A DNA stretch of 64,000 nt from Arenibacter certesii DSM 19833. Lineage in GTDB: Bacteria > Bacteroidota > Bacteroidia > Flavobacteriales > Flavobacteriaceae. The notes below the pieces were generated by a model, which was not told the origin of the DNA, made no database searches, and saw only the letters and a program-made list of their open reading frames with translations. The DNA is taken from the NCBI RefSeq assembly GCF_000429545.1, contig NZ_AUCB01000010.1:1-64000 (forward strand). The letters are read 5' to 3'. A program made the position numbers and the translations under genes. Shown here in pieces: positions 17,466-25,314 of this stretch (positions within the stretch are counted from its first letter, which is position 1; each line of letters opens with the position of its first letter).

Positions 17466-18014
17466 TTAAACCCTAATTTTAAATTCTTCCTTCGCCTGCT
17501 CTTTTCTGAAAAAAAGTAATCCTCCATAAAACATATCCATGCTTACAGTAACTTTTTCTAATTTAATTATACTTTGCCAAAAGTCATTTCTTTCTTTGTT
17601 ACGGTAGATATCTGGGATATAGATAATACTACCGTTTCTAATCTCTGAATTTTCTAAGACGTATTTATCCAATATTCTTTGGGATACGGATTCCAAACAG
17701 ATTAATGTAACTGTACTATCGGATATAGAAATATCTTTACGTGATAGTTGTTTTTTAATCTCCTCATTATCGCCTATCAATTGCACATCCTTTATGGCGA
17801 AGTGATCTATTGCCTTTAGAAGGATAGCAGTGCTTTTAGACGTCTTGTAATAAGGCGGTTGATAAAGACTTTTGGTTACGAAACTATATACAAACGGGGA
17901 GTGTACCCCGTGCTGATTGGTAGCTGTTAAGCGAAATTTTATATGTGAAATTAATTTATAACGCATTGCAATATTCATCACTTTAAACCTAGGTTTAAAT
18001 ATAAATGGAATCAC
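17466..18014 (-). CDS. Shortened methyltransferase-like protein, unknown function
   Basis: A 182-residue soluble protein. Its N-terminal part KFRLTATNQHGVHSPFVYSF matches the opening of flavobacterial class I SAM-dependent O-methyltransferase-like proteins, as I remember them, which continue with a Rossmann glycine motif. Here the middle is short (AIDHFAIKDVQLIGDNEEIK) and no GxGxG-type SAM loop is visible, while the C-terminal strands (IIYIPDIYRNKERNDFW, YGGLLFF) are retained. It may therefore be a non-catalytic remnant or a specialised derivative. The start could be M12 or M17 rather than M1. It is preceded by the ABC-F gene with an 11-base gap and probably cotranscribed. Confidence 0.7.
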   Translation of the reverse strand: MIPFIFKPRFKVMNIAMRYKLISHIKFRLTATNQHGVHSPFVYSFVTKSLYQPPYYKTSKSTAILLKAIDHFAIKDVQLIGDNEEIKKQLSRKDISISDSTVTLICLESVSQRILDKYVLENSEIRNGSIIYIPDIYRNKERNDFWQSIIKLEKVTVSMDMFYGGLLFFRKEQAKEEFKIRV

Positions 18015-18025
18015 TTACCTTAATT

Positions 18026-19894
18026 TTACATTGAAAGTTCAAACCAGCGTTCTGATTTCTTTTCTATATCGTTTTCTATTTCACCTAACTGAATAGAGAG
18101 TTCGGTTATTTTATCTCCAGAAAGTGTGGTGTCTGTAAATTTATGTTGGATTTCTACCTTCTTTTCTTCTAATTTTTTAATGTCCTTTTCCAGTTGTTTA
18201 AATTCCTTCTGTTCCAGAAAGCTCAATTTTTTCTCTTTGTCAGGTTCAGTCCGGATGGGCTTGGAGTTTTTTACTACACTTTCTTTCTGTTTTGCAGCTC
18301 TGATGTCCTGCTCAATACTGTCTTCATACGTTCTGTAATCCGAATAGTTGCCAGGGAAATCTTCCACCTCTGCATTACCTTTGAACACAAATAAATGGTC
18401 TACGATTTTATCCATAAAATAACGGTCGTGTGAAACCACTAAAAGACAGCCTGGGAAATCCAATAGAAAGCTTTCCAAGACATTTAAGGTGACTATATCC
18501 AAATCGTTGGTAGGTTCGTCTAAGATCAGGAAATTTGGATTTTGGATAAGAACGGTACATAAATAGAGTCGTTTTCGCTCTCCACCACTTAATTTTTCTA
18601 CAAAATCGTATTGTTTTTTTCGATCAAACAAAAAACGCTCAAGCAATTGCTGTGCAGATATTTGCCTACCTTTTAATAGAGGGATATAATCCCCAAATTC
18701 CCTAATTACCTCAATTACTTTTTGTCCTTCTTTTATATTGATACCACCCTGGGTGTAATATCCAAATTTGATGGTTTCTCCTATTATTACCTTACCACTG
18801 TCCGGGGTGTCTCTTCCTGTCAGGATATTTAGAAATGTAGATTTACCTGTTCCATTCTTACCTATGATTCCTATTCGTTCCCCCTTTATAAAGTTGTATT
18901 CAAATTTATCCAAGATGGGTTTTCCTGGATATGATTTTGAGATTTTTTTGAGCTCTACAACCTTACTCCCCATACGTTCCATATTGATCTCCAATTGGAT
19001 CTCATGCTCATTTCTACGCTTATTGGCTCTTTCCTTTATGTCCTGAAAATCATCTATCCTGGATTTAGATTTGGTGGTACGGGCCTTTGGTTGTTTGCGC
19101 ATCCAATCTAACTCCTTTTTGTAAAGAAGTTTGGATTTGTGTTGTTCTACCGCTTCCTGTTCTATCCTGGCTTCTTTTTTTTCTAGATAATAGGAATAAT
19201 TTCCCTTATAATTATACAATTGTCCATTGTCTAATTCTATAATCTCATTACATACCCGCTCTAGGAAATACCTATCGTGAGTCACCATAAATAAGGTTAA
19301 ACTTTCTTTGGCGAAATACTGTTCCAGCCATTCGATCATTTCTAAGTCCAAGTGGTTGGTGGGCTCATCCAAGATAAGGAGGTCGGGCCTGTTTATCAAT
19401 GCATTGGCCAATGCTATTCGCTTCTTCTGTCCCCCAGATAATAAGTTGACTTTAACTGATAAATCGTCTAATTTTAACTTAGATAAGATTTGTTTGTATT
19501 GGGTTTCAAAATCCCATGCGTCATATCGCTCCATGGCCTCGAAAGCCTTTTGGTACGCATCTGCATCCTCTGGGTCTGCCAAGGCATGCTCATAATTCTG
19601 TATAACCCTTAACACTTCGTTGTCTGAAGCAAAAATAGTTTCTTCAATAGTTAAGTCGGGGTCTAAGCTAGGCTCTTGCTCCAAAAACGAGATCCTAATT
19701 CCTTTACGGATGTTAACCTGGCCGGTATCAGAAGAATCCCTGCCCGCTATAATATTTAATATGGAGGTCTTGCCACTACCGTTTTTGGCGATGAAGGCAA
19801 TTTTTTGGCCCTTGTTGATGCCAAAAGAAATTTCAGAAAAAAGGGTCAACTCGCCAAAAGATTTGGAAAGGTTTTCTACAGTGAGAAGATTCAT
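18026..19894 (-). CDS. ABC-F family ATP-binding protein (Uup-like)
   Basis: A soluble protein of 622 residues with two ABC ATPase domains and no membrane part. Domain one: Walker A IAKNGSGKTSILNIIA, signature LLSGGQKKRIALANALI, Walker B LLILDEPTNHLDLE. Domain two: Walker A IIGKNGTGKSTFLN, signature KLSGGERKRLYLCTVLI, LDEPTNDLDIVTLN. The linker between them (residues ~230-300) is basic and coiled, and the last ~80 residues are a Lys/Glu-rich coiled coil as in Uup, which binds branched DNA and ribosomes. Such proteins act on the ribosome or in DNA repair rather than transport. Downstream of the Lnb-like gene by 8 bases. Confidence 0.93.
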   Translation of the reverse strand: MNLLTVENLSKSFGELTLFSEISFGINKGQKIAFIAKNGSGKTSILNIIAGRDSSDTGQVNIRKGIRISFLEQEPSLDPDLTIEETIFASDNEVLRVIQNYEHALADPEDADAYQKAFEAMERYDAWDFETQYKQILSKLKLDDLSVKVNLLSGGQKKRIALANALINRPDLLILDEPTNHLDLEMIEWLEQYFAKESLTLFMVTHDRYFLERVCNEIIELDNGQLYNYKGNYSYYLEKKEARIEQEAVEQHKSKLLYKKELDWMRKQPKARTTKSKSRIDDFQDIKERANKRRNEHEIQLEINMERMGSKVVELKKISKSYPGKPILDKFEYNFIKGERIGIIGKNGTGKSTFLNILTGRDTPDSGKVIIGETIKFGYYTQGGINIKEGQKVIEVIREFGDYIPLLKGRQISAQQLLERFLFDRKKQYDFVEKLSGGERKRLYLCTVLIQNPNFLILDEPTNDLDIVTLNVLESFLLDFPGCLLVVSHDRYFMDKIVDHLFVFKGNAEVEDFPGNYSDYRTYEDSIEQDIRAAKQKESVVKNSKPIRTEPDKEKKLSFLEQKEFKQLEKDIKKLEEKKVEIQHKFTDTTLSGDKITELSIQLGEIENDIEKKSERWFELSM

Positions 19895-19902
19895 TTATAA
19901 TT

Positions 19903-21084
19903 TTATTTTAAACGGATTGATTGCTGAAAATAGTTCCATAAAAAAAGATATCTTATTCCAAGCAGTATAAGTAACGGTACTATTAGTGGTGAAAATGACT
20001 GAATGTTAAGGATCCAAAAAATAGTTGTAAGTACCAACAACCCTAAGAGCAATAACATATATTTAGGAAGCCACGAAGCTTCCCCATTTTTTTTCAAGAC
20101 AATAAAAGCTATAAACGTATTTAATGGAAATACCCATAATATATTAAAGTTATCGACAGTGGCAGTATGATCGGTAAAAAACCATAAAAATAGCAATAAT
20201 ATCCCTGCTAACCCGGTTAGGATAAAAAGACCAAAATCCAGGATTCTGCTTCGCTTTTTGTTTTTGAAGTCCAAATAGGTAATGCTTATAACAAATACTG
20301 AAAATGCCAATATCCAAAATAGGGGGGTAGTAAGAAAATTACTCCCAGTGTTGCTTTCTTTTCTATTCAAAATCATTTGTTCCTTGCTCACTAAATTTTG
20401 AAGATCTAAAGAGGTGTTTCCCAATTGCTTCATCACATAATCGGGTAGAAACATATGTTCCTTGCTACTGGCTGTTTTGTCAATTACCGAACCTAAAGCG
20501 AGATCTATTCCAAAACTTGACCAGGAATTTAAGGTCAATTTCTGGTGTAGGAGCTCTCGGAAAGTATATTTTTCCTCTAGTTGGTCTTTAAAATGTAATT
20601 TGGTACCCAATGATTCTTCTAGGACATCGCCAATTTTGGTAGCGCAATTATTGTAGAAAAAATCGTATTTATAGTCTCTGTTTTCAGGTAAGTGATTTGT
20701 TTCCAGAAATTGGTATAGACTATTTATTTCCTTTTGATCTAGATTTAAGTGCTGCTCTTTAACCCATCTGTTTTCCAATTCATAGGCGTATAGAAAGTAG
20801 GGTGTTTCTTGTTTGCTCAGGGAATAATATAGATTTCCCTTGGCAAAATCCACATAGAACATAGGAGGGTTAAAATCAAAAGTACCATAGTTATAAACTA
20901 CATCTAGCCCTTGAACGGGATCCTGAACCCTAAAGGCACTATGGCCAAAGGTGGTGTATAGATCATCACCAGCCCCGCAGGTAAGTACGCTAATTTGGGC
21001 ACTAGCTGATAACTGGCCCTGTTGAGCCCCACAGAAAATAGAAATACTGAAAAAGAATAAGATGATTTGATATTTTAACCACAT
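19903..21084 (-). CDS. DUF4105 protein, lipoprotein N-acyltransferase (Lnb)-like
   Basis: A 393-residue protein with a signal peptide, a periplasmic DUF4105 domain (~25-230) and about five C-terminal transmembrane segments (~245-385). The domain is now named after Lnb, reported as the apolipoprotein N-acyltransferase of Bacteroidota, which lack Lnt. The proposed His-Cys catalytic pair is visible as TTFGHSAFRV (His48) and FFYNNCATKIGD (Cys147), with the conserved VYNYGTFDF and FVDFAKGNLYY-like segments. It would complete triacylation of lipoproteins at the inner membrane. Part of an operon with the ABC-F gene. The family is sure; that this copy is the active Lnb rests on the retained His and Cys. 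Confidence 0.85.
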   Translation of the reverse strand: MWLKYQIILFFFSISIFCGAQQGQLSASAQISVLTCGAGDDLYTTFGHSAFRVQDPVQGLDVVYNYGTFDFNPPMFYVDFAKGNLYYSLSKQETPYFLYAYELENRWVKEQHLNLDQKEINSLYQFLETNHLPENRDYKYDFFYNNCATKIGDVLEESLGTKLHFKDQLEEKYTFRELLHQKLTLNSWSSFGIDLALGSVIDKTASSKEHMFLPDYVMKQLGNTSLDLQNLVSKEQMILNRKESNTGSNFLTTPLFWILAFSVFVISITYLDFKNKKRSRILDFGLFILTGLAGILLLFLWFFTDHTATVDNFNILWVFPLNTFIAFIVLKKNGEASWLPKYMLLLLGLLVLTTIFWILNIQSFSPLIVPLLILLGIRYLFLWNYFQQSIRLK

Positions 21085-21307
21085 ATTTTAAACGGAGACG
21101 CTGCTAATAGCAGATAATTGACACAAATATCGAATAAATAAAAGGATTTAAGAACACTGGACGATGGGATTGTAAAAAAGTGTATATATTTTAACAGCAT
21201 TTTTTAATAAATGGTATTTTTACCCCTAACTTGTCTTGGTTCCGAATGATTATATGATTCAGGTTAAATTTAGGAGCAAAATAGTATACATAAAGCAAAC
21301 TAACCCT

Positions 21308-22072
21308 ATGAAAAGGCATATTCCGAATTTTATTACTTTGTTAAACGTACTTTGCGGTTGTATTGCAACGGTATTTGCGGTTAAAAATCAATTGGAGATT
21401 GCAGCTATATTTGTTTTTTTAGGTATTTTTTTCGATTTTTTCGATGGCTTGGCTGCCCGTGCCCTAAATGTGAAAAGCGAACTTGGCCTTCAGCTGGATT
21501 CGTTGGCCGATATGATTACTAGTGGATTGGTTCCCGGAATTGTGATGTATCAATTGTTGAGCATGTCAATACATGGAGGATGGAATATAGGGTGGACTTC
21601 TGTGCCTACTGAAACTATTACGGAAAGTGGTTCCAGTCTGTCTTGGCTGCCCTTTGTCGGATTCTTAATCACGATGGGATCGGCTTATCGTTTGGCTAAA
21701 TTTAATGTAGATGAAAACCAAGTGTCTTCTTTTGTTGGTTTGCCAACACCAGCTAATGCTTTACTAATATTATCCTTTCCTCTTATTCTCCTATATCATC
21801 ATAATGATCTCTTAAATGATATTATCCTAAACGAATTCTTTTTGATCGTTACCACCGTGATAAGTACTTTTTTATTAAATGCCCCTATTAAATTGTTTGC
21901 CCTAAAATTTGATAACTGGAGCTTTAGGGACAACGCAATGCGTTATATATTCATCTTAGTGAGTTTGGTGCTAATTTTGACCATTAAGTTTATGGCGATT
22001 CCAGCAATAATAGCCTTATATATATTAAGTTCTCTAATTATTCAGTTAGATAGTAGAAAGAAAATTCAATAA
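21308..22072 (+). CDS. pssA: CDP-diacylglycerol-serine O-phosphatidyltransferase
   Basis: A CDP-alcohol phosphatidyltransferase of 254 residues that makes phosphatidylserine, precursor of phosphatidylethanolamine, at the inner membrane. The catalytic signature is DFFDGLAARALNVKSELGLQ LDSLAD, with the expected DG..AR..G..D..D pattern near residues 40-65. About six to seven transmembrane segments follow. I chose the ATG at 21308, which begins MKRHIPNFITLLNVLCGC like homologues; an upstream TTG at 21236 or ATG at 21254 would add up to 24 residues of atypical sequence. Transcribed alone and convergent with lptB. Confidence 0.92.
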   Translation: MKRHIPNFITLLNVLCGCIATVFAVKNQLEIAAIFVFLGIFFDFFDGLAARALNVKSELGLQLDSLADMITSGLVPGIVMYQLLSMSIHGGWNIGWTSVPTETITESGSSLSWLPFVGFLITMGSAYRLAKFNVDENQVSSFVGLPTPANALLILSFPLILLYHHNDLLNDIILNEFFLIVTTVISTFLLNAPIKLFALKFDNWSFRDNAMRYIFILVSLVLILTIKFMAIPAIIALYILSSLIIQLDSRKKIQ

Positions 22073-22180
22073 CCGTTGCCTTAGAAGTGGTTTAAACTAA
22101 TTTTTGCTGCGAAATATTCTTGTAATTAGGGGTGGGCTATTTGAAAATGTTGGGAGTTTAGTAACTGATTTTAGGTTGCT

Positions 22181-22921
22181 CTAAAAGTCCAATTTCTTTT
22201 TTCGCAGTTCAAAATTTTGTCCTAGGTACACTTTACGCACCATTTCATCTGCTGCCAAATCTTCTGGAATACCTGATTTTAAAATTCCGCCCTCAAACAT
22301 TAAATAAGAACGTTCTGTTATGGCTAAGGTTTCTTGCACGTTATGGTCGGTGATCAAAATACCTATATTTTTATTCTTAAGTTGGGCAACAATTCGCTGT
22401 ATATCCTCAACGGCTACGGGGTCTACTCCCGCAAATGGTTCGTCCAATAAGATGAATTTTGGGTCGGTTGCTAGCGCTCTTGCTATTTCGGTACGCCTTC
22501 TTTCTCCACCAGATAAAAGATCCCCCCTATTTTTTCGAATGTGACCGAGTCCAAATTCTTCAATAAGGGACTCCATTTTCATCAACTGTTCTTTCTTGCT
22601 TAATTTGGTAAGCTGTAATACGCTCAGAATATTCTCTTCAATACTTAGTTTTCTGAATACGGAAGCTTCCTGCGCTAAGTATCCAATCCCATTTTGTGCT
22701 CTTTTGTACATGGGGAATTTGGTGATTTCTTTTTTATCTAGAAAAATTCTGCCACCATTAGGTTTAATTAAACCTACGATCATATAGAAAGAGGTGGTTT
22801 TTCCGGCTCCATTTGGTCCCAGTAAACCTACAATTTCTCCTTGGTTTACTTCCAGGGAAATTCCTTTAACTACTTGTCGTCCACGGTAGGACTTCATTAT
22901 ATTTTCCGCTCTTAGCTTCAT
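22181..22921 (-). CDS. lptB: LPS export ABC transporter ATPase LptB
   Basis: ATPase of the LptB2FG complex that extracts LPS from the inner membrane for transport to the outer surface. 246 residues from the preferred ATG at 22921 ([20 protein letters not shown]); an in-frame ATG seven codons earlier is possible. Walker A is [17 protein letters not shown]-loop region [14 protein letters not shown], signature [17 protein letters not shown], Walker [17 protein letters not shown] and H-loop [10 protein letters not shown], all intact and typical of LptB. It is the last gene of the KdsD-like/TatC/CMD/LptB group; the shared lipopolysaccharide link with the sugar-phosphate isomerase fits. Confidence 0.95.
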   Translation of the reverse strand: MKLRAENIMKSYRGRQVVKGISLEVNQGEIVGLLGPNGAGKTTSFYMIVGLIKPNGGRIFLDKKEITKFPMYKRAQNGIGYLAQEASVFRKLSIEENILSVLQLTKLSKKEQLMKMESLIEEFGLGHIRKNRGDLLSGGERRRTEIARALATDPKFILLDEPFAGVDPVAVEDIQRIVAQLKNKNIGILITDHNVQETLAITERSYLMFEGGILKSGIPEDLAADEMVRKVYLGQNFELRKKKLDF

Positions 22922-22985
22922 TTTTCTGATGGTATTCCTCAAAACTAACCCTAATCTTTTTCAGGGGAAAGTATTTGTAGATTTT

Positions 22986-23336
22986 TTAACCTTGTAAATT
23001 TTCTAGCTCTTCCCAATATTCATAGGCTCTTCTTAGATGGGGTACAACAATAGTGCCACCTACCAATGTGGCTATTCCCAGGGTTTCCATAACCTCTTCC
23101 TTAGTGGCTCCTTCTTTATGTGAACTTTCCAAATGATATTTTACGCAGTCGTCACAACGAAGTACGGCAGAGGCTACCAAACCTAATAATTCCTTAGTTT
23201 TAACATCTAGGGCGCCAGCAGCGTAAGCATTGGTGTCTAGATTGAAAATCCGCTTTAATAATTTGTTGTTATCACCCAAAATTTTTTCGTTCATTTTGGA
23301 TCGATACTCATTAAACTCCTTAACTTGATTTGACAT
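22986..23336 (-). CDS. Carboxymuconolactone decarboxylase (AhpD-like) family protein
   Basis: A 116-residue all-helical protein of the CMD/AhpD fold. It carries the AhpD-type cysteine pair in LRCDDCVKYHLESSHKEGAT near residue 75, with His eight or so residues on, suggesting peroxidase-linked or disulfide redox activity instead of decarboxylation. The remaining sequence (EEVMETLGIATLVGGTIVVP) is the family C-terminal helix pair. Its start overlaps the end of tatC by 17 bases, so it is translated with the tatC operon. Physiological partner unknown. Confidence 0.88.
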   Translation of the reverse strand: MSNQVKEFNEYRSKMNEKILGDNNKLLKRIFNLDTNAYAAGALDVKTKELLGLVASAVLRCDDCVKYHLESSHKEGATKEEVMETLGIATLVGGTIVVPHLRRAYEYWEELENLQG

Positions 23337-24159
23337 TGCGCTTCATTTTTTTAGCTTCATTCCTTAAAACAACTTTTGAAATATAGATACTTACTTGATA
23401 AAGTATTAGTATGGGAATCGCTACTATTATCTGGCTGGCCACGTCTGGTGGCGTTATTACCGCTGAAATGATCAATACCACAACTAGGGCTATTTTTCGA
23501 TATTTACGTAATATTTCTGGAGTGACTAGTCCAATTTTGGTTAGGAAATAGATGATTATAGGCAGTTCAAAGATTAGTCCACAGGCAATTACAGCCGCTC
23601 TTACTGTAGAGATATAAGAACTTAAGTCAATTTCCCGTATTACGGTATCGCTAATAGAATAACCACCTAGGAAGTTGATGGACAACGGGGCAACCACGTA
23701 ATATCCAAACAATACCCCAGTAAAAAATAGGGAAGAAGCAATAAAGATAAAACCTTTTGCACTCTGTCTTTCGGTGTCATAGAGACCAGGAGCAATGAAT
23801 TTCCATAATTCATAGAGGATATAGGGGAAGCCCACAATAAATCCAGCCCAAATAGAGGTCCAAATATGTGCGGAAAACTGCTCGGACATCTGTCTACTTT
23901 GGACAGTAAACAATGGCTCTGCACTGCAAAATGCTTCACTAAAACCTAACATTTTAGATAGGTTGCAGAAAACTTCATAAGTAGGGAAATCGGGCATCAT
24001 TGGCCCGAAAATTACGGTTCCAAATACGAAATCCTTCATTAAGAAGGCTATACTCCCTACTATTACAATAGCTAAAGTTGAACGAATTAAATGCCATCTT
24101 AATTCTTCCAAATGGTCTAGGAAAGACATTTCATCGGGGGTCTTTTTGTTTTTTGCCAT
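23320..24159 (-). CDS. tatC: Sec-independent protein translocase TatC
   Basis: Core receptor of the twin-arginine translocase, 279 residues with six transmembrane segments. The amino-terminal motif MSFLDHLEELRWHLIRSTLA (residues 11-30) is the TatC hallmark; the conserved FIAPGLYDTER segment and FELPIIIYFL follow. An insertion in the first periplasmic loop (FGTVIFGPMMPDFPTYEVFC) is common in Bacteroidota. No tatA/tatB is adjacent. It shares one base with the stop of the isomerase gene (TAATG) and overlaps the CMD gene, so translation is coupled. Likely clients in this window are the leader-bearing proteins at 6945, 27608 and 49813. Confidence 0.95.
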   Translation of the reverse strand: MAKNKKTPDEMSFLDHLEELRWHLIRSTLAIVIVGSIAFLMKDFVFGTVIFGPMMPDFPTYEVFCNLSKMLGFSEAFCSAEPLFTVQSRQMSEQFSAHIWTSIWAGFIVGFPYILYELWKFIAPGLYDTERQSAKGFIFIASSLFFTGVLFGYYVVAPLSINFLGGYSISDTVIREIDLSSYISTVRAAVIACGLIFELPIIIYFLTKIGLVTPEILRKYRKIALVVVLIISAVITPPDVASQIIVAIPILILYQVSIYISKVVLRNEAKKMKRNVKSS

Positions 24160-25124
24160 TACAGTATTCCTTCTTTTATTAAATTATGTAAATGTACTAT
24201 CCCTTTATAATTATCCCCTTCAACAGCCAACAATTGTGAAATGCCTTTGGCTTGCATTAGTTCTAGGGCCTTTATGGCCAGGACGTTTACTTCTATCGTT
24301 TTAGGGGTGCTGCTCATAATATCCTTGGCAGTTAAGCCGTAGATAGTATCAAATTTATTTAGCATGCGTCTTATATCCCCATCGGTCACTATGCCTACTA
24401 CTTTATTATTTTCCATTACGGCTGTGGCACCAAGCATTTTTTCTGAAATTTCCACAATCACTGATTTTACATCGCTGGTAATATCAACCATGGGGACCTC
24501 ATTATTAATGGCAAGGTCTCCTACCGTTAGATATAACTTTTTGCCCAAGGCGCCTCCAGGATGATATTTTGCAAAATCCTTACTGCTAAAACCCTTTAGT
24601 TCCAGCAGGCATATTGCTAGTGCATCCCCCATAACCAATTGAGCCGTTGTACTGGTAGTAGGGGCCAAATTATTTGGGCAGGCTTCTTTCTCTACATAGG
24701 TATTTAGTACATAATCTGACTGCAGTGCCAAAAAGGATTCTGTATTTCCAGTCATCCCTATCAATTTGTTCTTGCCACGTTTAATTAAGGGAACTAGCAT
24801 TTTAATTTCCGCGGTATTACCACTTTTGGAAATGCAAATTACCACATCGTTTTCTTGTATTGTACCTAAATCTCCGTGTATAGCATCTGCAGCATGCATA
24901 AAAATAGAAGGAGTACCAGTAGAATTTAAAGTAGCAACAATTTTAGAAGCTATAAGGGCACTTTTCCCGATACCCGAAATAATAACCCTACCTTTGGAGG
25001 TGCGGATGCATTCAACGGCTTTGGAGAAATCATCATTTAAGAGTGAGGAAAGTTGATGTATTGCCTCAGCCTCGGTTTCAATAGTTTTTTTCGCTATCGC
25101 CAGGATAGCATTATGATTGCTCAA
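24159..25124 (-). CDS. kdsD: KpsF/GutQ-type arabinose-5-phosphate isomerase
   Basis: A SIS-domain sugar isomerase with two CBS domains, 321 residues. It would convert ribulose 5-phosphate to arabinose 5-phosphate, the first step to Kdo for LPS. The SIS part (~25-175) has ISGIGKSALIASKIVATLNS and the HAADAIHGDLGTI block with the catalytic His, then CISKSGNTAEIKML. CBS domains lie at about 200-255 and 268-320 (VGIVTDGDIRRMLNK). KdsD is assigned from family and the LPS-export gene nearby; a GutQ/KpsF role in another sugar pathway is possible. First gene of the operon with tatC, CMD and lptB. Confidence 0.92.
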   Translation of the reverse strand: MSNHNAILAIAKKTIETEAEAIHQLSSLLNDDFSKAVECIRTSKGRVIISGIGKSALIASKIVATLNSTGTPSIFMHAADAIHGDLGTIQENDVVICISKSGNTAEIKMLVPLIKRGKNKLIGMTGNTESFLALQSDYVLNTYVEKEACPNNLAPTTSTTAQLVMGDALAICLLELKGFSSKDFAKYHPGGALGKKLYLTVGDLAINNEVPMVDITSDVKSVIVEISEKMLGATAVMENNKVVGIVTDGDIRRMLNKFDTIYGLTAKDIMSSTPKTIEVNVLAIKALELMQAKGISQLLAVEGDNYKGIVHLHNLIKEGIL

Positions 25125-25288
25125 AATAATGTTAAATTATGTTGTGAAATTTCTATCGTAAAAGAAAGTATTATATTTAAAACTGTAAAATTACATAAAC
25201 TAAAGTATATAGGATATAATTAAATATTAAGAAATTTATTTCTGAGAAATATTTAATTTAAATCTGGAAAATTACTTAACTTAAGATT

Positions 25289-25296
25289 TACTTTTG
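25289..25296 (+). promoter_or_regulatory. recQ: Possible -7 box of recQ
   Basis: TACTTTTG fits TAnnTTTG and lies 18 bases before the ATG at 25315. It argues against the more upstream TTG codon at 25303 being the start. No clear -33 TTG. Confidence 0.4.
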
Positions 25297-25314
25297 GTGT
25301 AGTTGCCAAATAAC

